From positions 113,326 through 177,325 of the forward strand of contig NZ_FMYZ01000011.1 in the NCBI RefSeq assembly GCF_900101625.1: a DNA stretch of 64,000 bases. Direction: 5' to 3'. Source of the stretch: Cupriavidus sp. YR651 (GTDB taxonomy: Bacteria; Pseudomonadota; Gammaproteobacteria; Burkholderiales; Burkholderiaceae). The translations under genes were made by a program, and so were the position numbers. Numbering within the stretch: position 1 is the stretch's first letter; the number at the start of each line of letters is the position of its first letter. The notes beneath the pieces are model-generated. The model searched no databases, was not told the origin of the DNA, and saw nothing but the letters and a program-made list of their open reading frames with translations. This document shows, piece after piece, positions 32,353 through 40,896 of the stretch.

Positions 32353-32747
32353 ATGCCCGAAGTCGCAGAAGCCCGACAGAAGTTCGTCCCCGTCACTACC
32401 GAGGGGAAAACCATCACGGAAGTTGTCCGACAGATCGACCGCCAATTGCGCGGTACCGAACTTGAACCGGAGTGGCTCAATCCAGCCAATTGGGTGGAGG
32501 ACGACAATGAAGCCATGTTCGGCCCGAAATCAAACGTCCCTGGCCGGTACTCGGTGCTCGCGATCGGCTCGCCGTCTACCTGCAGCGCGGGTGGTCGGAA
32601 GGCTGGACCGTTTTTGTCGATCGTGTTGGCCATGCCGGCGAAGCCCCGAACCTCACGACAACTGCGCAGAAGCTTTTGATTGGCAAGACGTTGTCCCAGG
32701 GGTGGGACGTCGTTCGCGCCATCGCCAAGATGCTCGATGTCACCTGA
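32353..32747 (+). pseudogene. hypothetical protein with a single-base frameshift
   Basis: The frame from ATG 32353 (PEVAEARQKFVPVTTEGK) reads well to FGPK near 32524 and then becomes low-complexity. Shifting one base at the CCCG run (about 32523-32526) gives a coherent continuation (FGPEIKRPWPVLGARDRL, then AVYLQRGWSEGWTVFVDR, IGKTLSQGWDVVRAIAKMLDVT) ending at TGA 32747. The repaired protein is 131 aa. Either a real mutation or a sequencing error. No family recognised. Confidence 0.75.
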
Positions 32748-32812
32748 CATCGAGCGTGCAAGCCCGAGAGGGCTTGCCCAAGCCTAGAGGCTTCGGCAAG
32801 TCGCTTTCACCC

Positions 32813-32917
32813 GCGTCTCTGACGCATCGACCACTGTCCAGCATCAGCTGGACCAACCCATTGCGGGACACTCGTCCCGTCAGGGAAGGGATGTCCCGTC
32901 CATTCTTGAGGACATCC
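32813..32917 (+). promoter_or_regulatory. structured leader before 32918
   Basis: GCGTC-TCT-GACGC plus ATCGACC (32813-32832), GTCCAGC/GCTGGAC, CGGGAC/GTCCCG (32864-32879), and a perfect GGATGTCC/GGACATCC (32889-32917) that ends at the ATG. Upstream, two further hairpins (AAGCCC-GAGA-GGGCTT and AAGCC-TAGA-GGCTT, 32760-32795) replace an obvious promoter. Confidence 0.75.
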
Positions 32918-33301
32918 ATGAAGTTTCCCAAATCTTTTCTGAATCGGCATACGCCGGCCAATTCCGCTGCTTGCCAGGCGGTACGGCGCGACGCATGCCG
33001 CGTGCTGCGCCGTGTCGCAGGTGACATGGCGCTGAGCCCGCGCGACTACACAATCCGCGAGCATCGCCAGCGTCGCCGCGACGTTGACGTGTTCGCGTTG
33101 CATACCGATTCGCTGCTGGTGGAAATCCAGCACCCCGCAGGCGCGGACGGTGGCGTGCTCATGTCCTACCGCACGTGTCGCAGCCGCGATGACCAGACTG
33201 GCGGCCGCGACAACGCCGTCAACCTGGAGTCGCTGGCCACCGATCAAGGCTATGCCGATCTTGTCTCCACACTCCGCGTGGTGGCCGGGCGGCGAGGCTG
33301 A
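32918..33301 (+). CDS. hypothetical protein
   Basis: 127 aa from ATG 32918; the first codon abuts the closing stem of the leader, with GAGG in its loop. Arg-rich (RRDACRVLRRVAGDM; EHRQRRRDVDVF), small alpha/beta. No family recognised. Leads a three-gene unit ending at 33894. Confidence 0.6.
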   Translation: MKFPKSFLNRHTPANSAACQAVRRDACRVLRRVAGDMALSPRDYTIREHRQRRRDVDVFALHTDSLLVEIQHPAGADGGVLMSYRTCRSRDDQTGGRDNAVNLESLATDQGYADLVSTLRVVAGRRG

Positions 33302-33310
33302 AGGGCGATC

Positions 33311-33781
33311 ATGACTCGGCTCATTAAAGTGACATTCACCGCAACGACGGGAGAGGCAACCACCGGCTTCGCCTCGTTGCATGAGGACGATACCGTCGAC
33401 TTGCCCAAACGCATGATGACTCGCGTCACGGCGGCAGTGGAAGCCGGCGACGGCTATGCCATCGTCGCCCACCAGGGCGGCTATGAGATACCGCTGATTC
33501 ACATTGCCGAGGCCAGCTACAAGCTTGACGGCAGGCACGCCACGAGCGAGCGTTGGGTGACCCGGCTTGCTGATGCATTTCGCAAGCCCAGCAAGGATCA
33601 GATGCTGGCATACGGGCGGTATTACCATACCCTCTCTGCCGCATGTACCGTCGGTCTCGTAGGGTACGTGGCGGGGACCCCGTCTTGGACTGTGGCGACT
33701 GTCATAAATGCAGCATGCTTGTTGGCAGGCGCTGCGGTACTATTTGCGCTAGGTGCAGTCCACGCAAAAGGAGATAAGTGA
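33311..33781 (+). CDS. hypothetical membrane-anchored protein
   Basis: 156 aa: a soluble N-terminal domain of about 105 residues (KVTFTATTGEATTGFASL) and two C-terminal membrane helices (AACTVGLVGYVAG; VINAACLLAGAAVLFALGAV). Its stop overlaps the ATG of the next tiny gene. Family not recognised. Confidence 0.6.
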   Translation: MTRLIKVTFTATTGEATTGFASLHEDDTVDLPKRMMTRVTAAVEAGDGYAIVAHQGGYEIPLIHIAEASYKLDGRHATSERWVTRLADAFRKPSKDQMLAYGRYYHTLSAACTVGLVGYVAGTPSWTVATVINAACLLAGAAVLFALGAVHAKGDK

Positions 33782-33894
33782 TGTTTGGTCCATTTGTTCT
33801 CGGCTTGGCCCTATGCTTTGCAGCATTTGGGATGTGGGTACTGCGCAATGCTGATCGCGAGCGCATGCTCGAGGATCTTGACCGCAACGGCTAG
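33781..33894 (+). CDS. 37-aa single-pass membrane peptide
   Basis: ATG 33781 overlaps the upstream stop (TGATG) with AAAGGAGAT 8 nt before. One hydrophobic helix (FVLGLALCFAAFGMWVL) and a charged cytoplasmic-type tail (RNADRERMLEDLDRNG). Translational coupling and the ribosome site make it credible despite its size; likely a small subunit of the membrane protein encoded just before. Confidence 0.6.
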   Translation: MFGPFVLGLALCFAAFGMWVLRNADRERMLEDLDRNG

Positions 33895-33945
33895 GTCCAA
33901 GCACGCCAATCCATTCTCAGGAGCCGATTCGTCGGCTCACCGCTT

Positions 33946-33975
33946 AAACGCACCTCTGGGTGCGTTTTTCTTTTC
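33946..33975 (+). terminator. rho-independent terminator
   Basis: AAACGCAC-CTCTGG-GTGCGTTT stem with a T-rich tail. Confidence 0.8.
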
Positions 33976-33985
33976 TCACACCCAC

Positions 33986-34032
33986 ACGGGAGCCGTCCCG
34001 TCGGGGCGACTCCCCACCAAAGGAGTACCCCG
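33986..34032 (+). promoter_or_regulatory. hairpin pair before 34033
   Basis: ACGGG/CCCGT (33986-34001), then ACTCC (34009-34013) with GGAGT (34022-34026), the ribosome site. Confidence 0.6.
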
Positions 34033-34425
34033 ATGGAGGATATCGTCTATGGCGCTGGCCTGGCCAGCTATCCGGCTGGCGTGTTGCTGCGCGCCAGTGT
34101 CTATTCCACCAACCTGCGCGCGGCGATTTCGCTGGTCTGCGCGGACGACGACATGCCCTATGGCGTGCTGTCGGTGAACCTGCCGGATGCGGCCCTTGCC
34201 GACGACGAGATCCTCGTCTCGGCGGACTGGAACCTGCCACTCGATCTCAAGGCTGCCTTGCTCGAGACCGGGAAGTTCGTGCAAACCGGACGCTGGAATC
34301 AGGTTGGCTTTGACAGCGGCGAAGTCTGGCGCATCGTGGATGCGGATCTGCTCTCGCAGGTCGCGGCTGCACGTGTGGTGGCCAGCCGTGGCAAGTCGGC
34401 GCGGCGCATGGCTGCCGTTGCCTGA
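34033..34425 (+). CDS. DUF4313-like protein, copy 1
   Basis: 130 aa. Pattern L-x-x-SVYSTNLRAAISLVCADDDMPYGVLSVNLPD then ADDEILVSADWN ... LETGKFVQTGRWNQVGF resembles DUF4313, a small beta-rich family on conjugative plasmids. The next gene has the same layout, so the two are probably diverged duplicates. Function unknown. Confidence 0.6.
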   Translation: MEDIVYGAGLASYPAGVLLRASVYSTNLRAAISLVCADDDMPYGVLSVNLPDAALADDEILVSADWNLPLDLKAALLETGKFVQTGRWNQVGFDSGEVWRIVDADLLSQVAAARVVASRGKSARRMAAVA

Positions 34426-34445
34426 TCAGCTCAATTTTCTTCAAC

Positions 34446-34491
34446 CCTTGCGGGCCCATCCCGCAAGGCGGTGGGCTCATCGGAGACTTCC
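34446..34491 (+). promoter_or_regulatory. cap hairpin before 34492
   Basis: CCTTGCGGG/CCCGCAAGG (34446-34468); the second hairpin is weak here (CTC-ATC-GGAG). Confidence 0.5.
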
Positions 34492-34830
34492 ATGCCCATC
34501 ACCATCGACGGGACCGGCCTGGCCGGTTCGCCGGGTTCCTTGCGAATCGGCGTCGAGCTATACGCGCTCAACGACCGTCCTGCGTTGTCGCTGATCGAAA
34601 ACGAGACCGGCGACGTCTACGAGACCTTTACCAGCAATGTCCCCAGCGAAACGCTGGCGCACGACGAGGTGATCGTCTGTCTGTGGCGCTTGCCCATATC
34701 CACCGTCTGCGCACCGCTTGATTCCGACTGTTTCAAACCGGTGCGCACGCTTGCTGTCGGAAACGCACGCGGCGCCGTTTGGCGCATCACCTCCAGCGCA
34801 CTGCTTGGGGCGATCGCTGTCGCGAAGTAA
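34492..34830 (+). CDS. DUF4313-like protein, copy 2
   Basis: 112 aa from ATG 34492. IGVELYALNDRPALSLIENETGDVYETFTSNVPSETLAHDEVIV aligns by pattern with copy 1 (strand, acidic turn, strand, NLP/NVP, then DDE/HDEV). Ends RGAVWRITSSALL, like GEVWRIVDADLL in copy 1. The shared C-terminal W-R-I block supports duplication. Confidence 0.6.
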   Translation: MPITIDGTGLAGSPGSLRIGVELYALNDRPALSLIENETGDVYETFTSNVPSETLAHDEVIVCLWRLPISTVCAPLDSDCFKPVRTLAVGNARGAVWRITSSALLGAIAVAK

Positions 34831-34871
34831 ATACGGCCTGCATAGGCCCATTCCTTTTCGGAGTCTTCCTT

Positions 34872-35297
34872 ATGGACGCTATCGTCAACCGTGCTGGCAT
34901 GGCCAGCCATACCACTACCACGGCCATGTTTCTCTGGGCCGGATTCCTGGGCACCAAACGAGAATTGACCGCGGAGGAGGCCAACCACTACGGCGGCCAA
35001 TCCGGCGCCGCCGACTGCCTCGTGCTGTGGGCGAACCTGATCGATGCCTGCCTGCCGGTCATCGAGGCTATGAAGCTCGACTACCCGGGCGTGTTCGAAT
35101 ATGAGGTCAGTGAGCCCGCCGGCGTCTACTTGCGTCAGCATTCTTGCGCCAACACCTACCTCACGCGGGCCCACGTCGCCGACATGATCGCAAACTTCTT
35201 CTGCGAAAAAGGGGACGACTCGCACGAGCTGGTAAGCAAACGAATGCTCGGCGCGATGGAGCTCTACTGCGCATCGCAAGGGGGTACCCGTGTCTAG
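34872..35297 (+). CDS. hypothetical protein
   Basis: 141 aa from ATG 34872; a longer frame upstream runs back into the DUF4313 gene and is not used. Helical, with GAADCLVLWANLIDACLPVIEAM and C-terminal HELVSKRMLGAMELYCASQ. Overlaps the next start by 8 nt. Family not recognised. Confidence 0.55.
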   Translation: MDAIVNRAGMASHTTTTAMFLWAGFLGTKRELTAEEANHYGGQSGAADCLVLWANLIDACLPVIEAMKLDYPGVFEYEVSEPAGVYLRQHSCANTYLTRAHVADMIANFFCEKGDDSHELVSKRMLGAMELYCASQGGTRV

Positions 35298-35496
35298 GCC
35301 AAGTACTGAGAACTGTGACTCGCATAGCGGGCTCACAGCACCAGGCTCGGCTCCCAACGAGGATCCGGAAGCAACTTTGCGAGCAATCTGGTCCGCCAAA
35401 GGAGTGCCCACCGCGCGTCAGGACGAGCTCATCGCCGCCATCGCCGCCAAGGCCCAGCCCGGCGTCCAGGTTGGACCGTTTCAACTCGCGTCATAG
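35290..35496 (+). CDS. small hypothetical protein
   Basis: 68 aa from GTG 35290 overlapping the upstream gene. Polar N-terminus, then a helix-turn-helix-like end (ATLRAIWSAKGVPTARQDELIAAIAAKAQPG). It may be a small partner of the preceding protein. No family recognised. Confidence 0.5.
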   Translation: MSRPSTENCDSHSGLTAPGSAPNEDPEATLRAIWSAKGVPTARQDELIAAIAAKAQPGVQVGPFQLAS

Positions 35497-35575
35497 GTCG
35501 TCGCCGCCCGCGTCGTCGGGCAATACCGGCGACCCTGAACCTCCGCTCAGCGCGAGGGGAAGGGCAGACCTCCAT

Positions 35576-35610
35576 GGAAGGCAAGTTTCCGACTTGCCTT
35601 CCGCCGTTTT
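35576..35610 (+). terminator. long hairpin, likely terminator
   Basis: GGAAGGCAAGT/ACTTGCCTTCC 11-bp stem (35576-35602) followed by GCCGTTTT. Confidence 0.6.
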
Positions 35611-35612
35611 CA

Positions 35613-35661
35613 CCCTTTCGGGGCCTTCCCGAAAGGGGAGTGCTCCGCCTTGGAGCCCAAC
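35613..35661 (+). promoter_or_regulatory. hairpin pair before 35662
   Basis: CCCTTTCGGG/CCCGAAAGGG (35613-35637), then GCTCC/GGAGC (35642-35656) with the ribosome site in the right arm. Confidence 0.65.
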
Positions 35662-37221
35662 ATGTATGTTGCTTCCCTCGGCCAAAGGGCCGAAACCCGC
35701 ACGACGCTTGCCGGCGTGCTGCAATTGCTGAACGACGACCGTGACACGAAAGTCCCGGTGCGGCTCGAAGACATTTCCCTACGTCACATCGAGCGCGGCG
35801 ATATCCCGGTGGTACGACTGCCTTCCGGCAAACTTGCCGTCCGTCCGCAAGGCACCGCGCGCTCCATCCTCGCGCAGATCATCGACGAGGTGGACCGATT
35901 CATTGTGCGTGTGGATGGCAAGGTCCTGCGTCCGCACGAAATGAGTCGTGCCTCCTGGGGCGCCGTACTGGCCGCTGGCCGTCTGGGCTTTTTTCCTGAA
36001 GAAGCCATCGACCTGGCGCAGGGCGACGCCGGACCGCTGTTTCAGACGAAAGACCTGTTCGAGGAATCGGGTCCGTTCGACATGGCGGACTACGTGCGGT
36101 CGGAGTTCGCCCGACGCTTTGGCTATGGCACTAATGGACCGGTGTACGCGCCGGATCAGATCCCCAACGCGCGCCATGAGGTGCATGTCGCCTACGCCCT
36201 GTTGCGCGGCGACAAGCTACGCGAGTGCGTGTTGAACACGTACCGTGGCAACGAGCGGTATGGCCAGCACGATATTGAATGGCTGCATACGCTCATCGCG
36301 GTGCCTTCGCTGCGGGGCGCTCTGCCTCATGACCACATGAAGGCCCTGTGTCAGGTTATGCGACTGGAGAAGCTGCCGATCACGCAGCACAACGCGTCGA
36401 AGCTACTGGCAATTGGGCGACGGCTGCCGGCCGAAGCCACGATGGTGCATGTCGACGATGCTCTGTATGCGGCTGGATTTCTGCCGCCTCGGTCGGCGCC
36501 AACAACCAAGGCGCCGGCGGGGGAGGCCGCCAGGCCTGTGTCTGCACTGGCTGAGCGTATCCATCAACTCATCACCGAGCGCCAGTTCGCTGAGACGATG
36601 CAGAAGGCCACAGCCGACCGCGAGGCCATGCTGATAACCCAGCGGCATTTCGATGACATCGGCCGCCGGGCGGCGCATACCCGTGCGTCGACCGGCTTCG
36701 ACTGGCCGAATAGGGTGGCCCTGGCGGTGCTGCAGCGCGACGTTGCGTCAATCCTGAGGGACTTTGATAGCCCGAAGGACTGGAACACCGACTCGAAGCG
36801 CGCCCTGCGCGACGTCCTTGATGTGGATCTCCTGCAATGCACTGCGGCGGTCCGCCGGCGGCGGATTTTCAACATGTGCGGGTTCTCGGAAGATGAACAG
36901 GCACGGTGGGAATCCAATGCGGCGGAGGAGCAGGCGCAAGCCCGCGCCGATCGGGAGTTCGCTGAAGTGTGTGTTCAGGCGGAAAAGGCCCGAATCCAGA
37001 TCGAGACCGGGCAGATCATGAGTGGCCGCGAGTATGTGGACTTCTGTATCGCTGCGGGCTTCTCGCAGCTGATCGATCAGCTGCGTGGCAGTGCACGACG
37101 CTACTGGATGCATCACCCCGGGCGTGGCGCTTCACGGCCGCTGCGTGCCAAGGACGGTACGCTGTCCTACGCACGTGCGCGGCTTGCACGCATTGACCAG
37201 CCCATTGCGTTGGCTGCTTGA
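35662..37221 (+). CDS. large hypothetical protein
   Basis: 519 aa from ATG 35662. N-terminal alpha/beta region (LEDISLRHIERGDIPVVRLPSGKLAVRP), central helical region with RHEVHVAYALLRGDKL, and a long charged helical stretch (residues about 300-470, NAAEEQAQARADREFAEVCVQAEKARIQIETGQI) suggesting coiled coil. No nucleotide-binding or catalytic motif seen. Family not recognised; one of the largest unexplained genes of the backbone. Confidence 0.65.
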   Translation: MYVASLGQRAETRTTLAGVLQLLNDDRDTKVPVRLEDISLRHIERGDIPVVRLPSGKLAVRPQGTARSILAQIIDEVDRFIVRVDGKVLRPHEMSRASWGAVLAAGRLGFFPEEAIDLAQGDAGPLFQTKDLFEESGPFDMADYVRSEFARRFGYGTNGPVYAPDQIPNARHEVHVAYALLRGDKLRECVLNTYRGNERYGQHDIEWLHTLIAVPSLRGALPHDHMKALCQVMRLEKLPITQHNASKLLAIGRRLPAEATMVHVDDALYAAGFLPPRSAPTTKAPAGEAARPVSALAERIHQLITERQFAETMQKATADREAMLITQRHFDDIGRRAAHTRASTGFDWPNRVALAVLQRDVASILRDFDSPKDWNTDSKRALRDVLDVDLLQCTAAVRRRRIFNMCGFSEDEQARWESNAAEEQAQARADREFAEVCVQAEKARIQIETGQIMSGREYVDFCIAAGFSQLIDQLRGSARRYWMHHPGRGASRPLRAKDGTLSYARARLARIDQPIALAA

Positions 37222-37225
37222 GCTT

Positions 37226-37256
37226 CCCCCCTGGCCTACGGGCCGGGGGGCTTTTC
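37226..37256 (+). terminator. rho-independent terminator
   Basis: CCCCCC-T-GGCC-TAC-GGGCC-GGGGGG stem with CTTTT tail. Confidence 0.75.
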
Positions 37257-37376
37257 CTGAAACACGTATCAAAATTGTGAGCTTATGAGCCAATTGCGTG
37301 TGTCTTCGCACCGTATGCTTTCCCCAGCGAAGCTGTGTTCGTACTGGAGCCATTCAGTCCAAACACAGTTTTACCC

Positions 37377-37487
37377 GCGTCGCTGACGCATCGACCCCAA
37401 CGCCGGTTCGCCGGCCATCTTCTGAAACCTTCCCACAGGGACCGCTCCCTGTGGGGACGGCCTGTGGGTTCCTTCTCTTGGAATCCC
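37377..37487 (+). promoter_or_regulatory. structured leader of MoxR/VWA operon
   Basis: GCGTC-GCT-GACGC plus ATCGACC (37377-37396), GCCGG/CCGGC, CCCACAGGG/CCCTGTGGG (37432-37455), GGGTTCC/GGAATCCC (37466-37487) ending at the ATG. Upstream a CTGTGTT/AACACAG stem (37332-37368) separates the leader from a possible TATGCT -10 (about 37315), unlike the compact leaders. Confidence 0.7.
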
Positions 37488-38513
37488 ATGGAATTGAATC
37501 CCACCCAACTGCAACATCTGCTCGCAGCCTGCATTCCCGCCCGTTTGCCAGTCCTGGTGACTGGCGCTCCGGGCATTGGTAAGAGCGACATCGTCGCCAA
37601 GGCTGCAGCCGACGCCGGGCACGAGTTGCTCATCTCTCACCCCGTTGTCGAAGATCCGACCGACTCGAAGGGCTTGCCGTTCCCTTCGGCCGATGGCGGC
37701 CACGCCCGCTTCCTGCCCTTCGGGGATCTGGAAAAGGCGGTGAACGCGCGCAATCCGATGGTTTGGTTTATTGACGATCTTGGCCAGGCTGCTCCTGCAG
37801 TCCAGGCCGCGAAGATGCAGTTGCTGCTCGCGCGTCGCATCGGCGAGCATGCCCTGCCTCCGCATGTCACGTTCGTCGCGGCAACTAACCGGCGCGTCGA
37901 CAACGCTGGCGTGTCCAACATCCTTGACCCCCTGAAGTCCCGCTTCGCGACCATCGTGGAGCTGAAGACTTCGGTAGAGGACTGGACCCGCTGGGCGGTG
38001 GCCACAAGCCAGCCACCGGAACTGATCGCTTTCATCCGCTTCAGGCCCGATCTGCTGCACTCGAGCGCAAAGACGCGAGAGATCGAGAACGTGGAGAGCC
38101 CTCGCACCTGGGGGAATGTAGGCAAGCTCTCTGGTGTCGTCCCCCCTAACCTTCAGCACATTGCGTTTGCTGGGGCGGTCGGCGAGGCGGCAGCAACCGA
38201 GTTTGTCTCCTTCAAGCGCTTGTTCAGCCAGATGCCGTCGCCTGACGCGGTGCTTGCTGCACCGGCCACGGCACCCATCCCGACAGAAGTGGCGGTGCAG
38301 TACGGCATCGTCACGGCAGTCGCGCGGTTGGCCAACGCCAACAACTTCGATCGCGTGATGGTCTATGCCAATCGCCTCTATGAGGCGGGTCTGGGCGAAT
38401 TCGCGGTGCTGCTTGTCCGCGACGCGGTCGAGCGTGATTCGTCGATCGCCAGCACGCCGGCGTTCATCGTAGCGCAAGGCGGCCCAATCGGCGCCCACAT
38501 TCGCGGCGAGTAA
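37488..38513 (+). CDS. MoxR/CobS-type AAA+ ATPase
   Basis: 341 aa. Walker A VTGAPGIGKSD (about 24-34), Walker B MVWFIDDLGQA, sensor FVAATNRR, and a C-terminal lid. MoxR ATPases work as chaperones that insert cofactors into, or activate, partner proteins with von Willebrand A domains. The VWA partner is two genes downstream, so the three-gene block 37488-40777 is likely one machine. Confidence 0.85.
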   Translation: MELNPTQLQHLLAACIPARLPVLVTGAPGIGKSDIVAKAAADAGHELLISHPVVEDPTDSKGLPFPSADGGHARFLPFGDLEKAVNARNPMVWFIDDLGQAAPAVQAAKMQLLLARRIGEHALPPHVTFVAATNRRVDNAGVSNILDPLKSRFATIVELKTSVEDWTRWAVATSQPPELIAFIRFRPDLLHSSAKTREIENVESPRTWGNVGKLSGVVPPNLQHIAFAGAVGEAAATEFVSFKRLFSQMPSPDAVLAAPATAPIPTEVAVQYGIVTAVARLANANNFDRVMVYANRLYEAGLGEFAVLLVRDAVERDSSIASTPAFIVAQGGPIGAHIRGE

Positions 38514-38538
38514 TCGTCGCTTCCTGTTTCACCACATC

Positions 38539-38582
38539 TGCCGGCCGGCTCGGGTCAATCCCTTGCCGGCCTTTTTCTTTTC
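38539..38582 (+). terminator. terminator between MoxR and DUF3150 genes
   Basis: GCCGGC pairs across a 20-nt loop with GCCGGC, followed by CTTTTTCTTTTC. Could attenuate the downstream genes. Confidence 0.6.
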
Positions 38583-38619
38583 GCCGCCGTTGCGCGGCAC
38601 ATCTCTATCAGGATTTGTC

Positions 38620-39537
38620 ATGAACATTACCAATCTGACGTCTCGCGTCATGCTTGCCACACTCAACGTCTCTGTCTGGCGTGCACGTCGCTTTGACACG
38701 CGCGCCACGCAGGAAGTGGAAGCCAAACACGAAGCCAAGGACATTGGCCGCTTCAACAAGCGGCTGCTGACGGATGGTGCTACGTCGTACAAGGAGGTAT
38801 GCGCTATCGGCAATCGTGCTCGCTCGTTGTTCGACAGCCATTCGCTGGACTACGACCAACTCGGCGTGCGGCTGCTCCCCACTGCCGTCTACATGGAGGT
38901 GGCCGAGAAGCTGCGTGGTATGCGAGACGAGTTCGAAGGTGCGACGGCGACGTTTCTCGCTGACTATCCACGCCTGAAGGACGAGGCACGTGCCGCGCTC
39001 AACGACCTCTTTGACGAAGCGGACTACCCGACCGAAGCGGAACTGCGCAAGAAGTTCGGCGTTCGCTTCTCGGTGCTGCCGTTTCCCGATGCCAACCAGT
39101 TTGGCATTGACCTTCCGCCCGACGTGCTGACTGGCATCCGGGATGAGATGGATGCGCGGGTGTTGGGCGCCGTCAAGACGGCCAACAACGACCTGGTCGG
39201 CCGACTGTATGAGGCTGTGCAGCACTTTGCCAACCGCCTGTACGGGGAAGGCAATGTGCGGCTCGACGTCGCGGACAAGGTGCGTGAACTTAGCTCGCTG
39301 TTGCCGAAGCTGAATTTCTCCGACGACCCAGAGCTCTCAGACATCCTGGCCAAAACGCAGAGCCAGCTGGCCTGCTACACCGGGGCACAACTGAAGGACG
39401 ACCCGTTGCTGCGTTTGGATGTGGCCGGGCGCGCGATGGAAATCGAGGCGCAGATGGCGGCGTTCATGGGTGGTCCGCCCCCGGCGATTACCCGTGACCG
39501 CGGCGACATGCCGATGCTGCAGCTGATCGCCGCGTGA
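38620..39537 (+). CDS. DUF3150 family protein
   Basis: 305 aa from ATG 38620. The start TNLTSRVMLATLNVSVWRARRFD with a following KDIGRFNKRLL matches DUF3150, a helical plasmid/phage family found between MoxR-like ATPases and VWA proteins. Function unknown; likely the third component of the complex. Separated from the next gene by 7 nt. Confidence 0.75.
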   Translation: MNITNLTSRVMLATLNVSVWRARRFDTRATQEVEAKHEAKDIGRFNKRLLTDGATSYKEVCAIGNRARSLFDSHSLDYDQLGVRLLPTAVYMEVAEKLRGMRDEFEGATATFLADYPRLKDEARAALNDLFDEADYPTEAELRKKFGVRFSVLPFPDANQFGIDLPPDVLTGIRDEMDARVLGAVKTANNDLVGRLYEAVQHFANRLYGEGNVRLDVADKVRELSSLLPKLNFSDDPELSDILAKTQSQLACYTGAQLKDDPLLRLDVAGRAMEIEAQMAAFMGGPPPAITRDRGDMPMLQLIAA

Positions 39538-39544
39538 GGCCGCC

Positions 39545-40777
39545 ATGCATGCACGACTCGTGAAACAACGTGCGGCTCTGGTGCTGTCGCAGCCGTTCTT
39601 TGGCGCGCTGGCGCTTCGACTGAAGCTGGTCGAAGACGCGTCCTGCGAGACCCTTTGGGTCGACGGTGTAAGCCTGGGCTACAACCTGGCCTACATCGAA
39701 ACTGTCGATGACCTTGAGTTGCGCGGTCTTCTCGCGCACGAAGTGCTCCACGTGGCCAATGGCCATTGCTGGCGTATGGGTGCGCGGGACCAAGACCGTT
39801 GGAACAGGGCGTGTGACTATGCGGTCAACCCGCTGGTGCTCAATGCACAGTTCAAGCTGCCGCAAGGCGTGCTACTGGACGGCCGGTATCTGGGCCGTTC
39901 TGCCGAGGAAATCTACGCGATGTTGCGACAGGATGAGTCGTCGCAATCGCCGGACGAATCAGGTAGCACCGCAGCCGCTGGCCAGTCGCAGGGGCAGGGT
40001 AGTCAACCGCCAGCGCAGCAGGGCGGTCAGCCGTCGCAGCAGCCGGGCGGTGGGCAACCGCAATCTGGCAGTCAGCCGCCCCCGCCACAGCCCAACGGCT
40101 GCGGTGAGGTGCGGCAATACACGGGGCCGGACAAACCAGGTGTCGAGAGCGAATGGCGAGTTGCCGTGAATCAGGCCGCGAAAGCGGCCAAGATGCGCGG
40201 AGCCTTGCCGGGAGACCTCGAGCACATGGTGGAGGCAGCACAGCGCCCGTCGGTGGATTGGCGGGCCGTGCTGCATCGGTTCGCGACCGAGGCTGCACGT
40301 GCTGACTACAGCTGGAGGGTTCCGAACCGGCGCTATGCGCATTTGGGGCTCTACCTGCCGTCCCTTCATTCCGAGGCAGTCGGTGATGCCGTATTCGTAC
40401 GGGACTCCAGTGGTTCGGTGTTCGACGAAACACAGCGGCAGTTCGCTGCTGAGATCATCGCCGTGCACCAGCAACTGCAGCCCGAGCGGCTCATCGTCAT
40501 TGACTGCGATACGCGCGTCACGCAGGTCCAGATGTTTGCACGTGACGAGGTGGTGGACCTTGCCCCGCTGAAGGGAGGAGGGGGCACGAGCTTCAAGCCG
40601 CCCTTCGCCTGGCTCGACAAGGAAGGCCTGCAGCCGGCCTTTCTGGTTTACCTCACCGATCTGCTGGGAGCATTTCCCGCCCAGGCCGCGTCGTATCCAG
40701 TCCTCTGGGCAAGTGTCACGGCTCTGGATCGCATTGCTGCGCCGCCCTTTGGTGAAACCGTCGAGGTGATCGTCTAA
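39545..40777 (+). CDS. DUF2201/VWA metallopeptidase-like protein
   Basis: 410 aa. N-terminal zincin motif HEVLHVANGH (HExxHxxxGH-like, about residue 60) of the DUF2201 peptidase-like domain. Then a Gln/Pro/Gly linker (about 145-185) and a C-terminal VWA-like domain whose MIDAS reads RDSSGSVFD (about 283). Partner of the MoxR ATPase. CobS/CobT-like pairs in jumbo phages and plasmids are similar in design, with no proven role. Confidence 0.82.
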   Translation: MHARLVKQRAALVLSQPFFGALALRLKLVEDASCETLWVDGVSLGYNLAYIETVDDLELRGLLAHEVLHVANGHCWRMGARDQDRWNRACDYAVNPLVLNAQFKLPQGVLLDGRYLGRSAEEIYAMLRQDESSQSPDESGSTAAAGQSQGQGSQPPAQQGGQPSQQPGGGQPQSGSQPPPPQPNGCGEVRQYTGPDKPGVESEWRVAVNQAAKAAKMRGALPGDLEHMVEAAQRPSVDWRAVLHRFATEAARADYSWRVPNRRYAHLGLYLPSLHSEAVGDAVFVRDSSGSVFDETQRQFAAEIIAVHQQLQPERLIVIDCDTRVTQVQMFARDEVVDLAPLKGGGGTSFKPPFAWLDKEGLQPAFLVYLTDLLGAFPAQAASYPVLWASVTALDRIAAPPFGETVEVIV

Positions 40778-40857
40778 AACCCGATCATTTCTTTCAATTG
40801 CCTTAATACACCGCTTTTCGTGCCGATGAAGGTGCGAAATGTGGTCGTTTCAGGCTC

Positions 40858-40887
40858 TGCCCCGGCTCTGGCTGGGGCTTTTTTTTG
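40858..40887 (+). terminator. rho-independent terminator
   Basis: CCCCGG-CTCTGG-CTGGGG stem followed by eight T. Confidence 0.8.
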
Positions 40888-40896
40888 GATGTTCCC

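Noticed and set aside
33711..33722. Fourth copy of the AGCATGCT palindrome
   Set aside because: Only the 8-bp centre matches; flanks differ and it lies within a coding region. The same holds for a copy near 44090.
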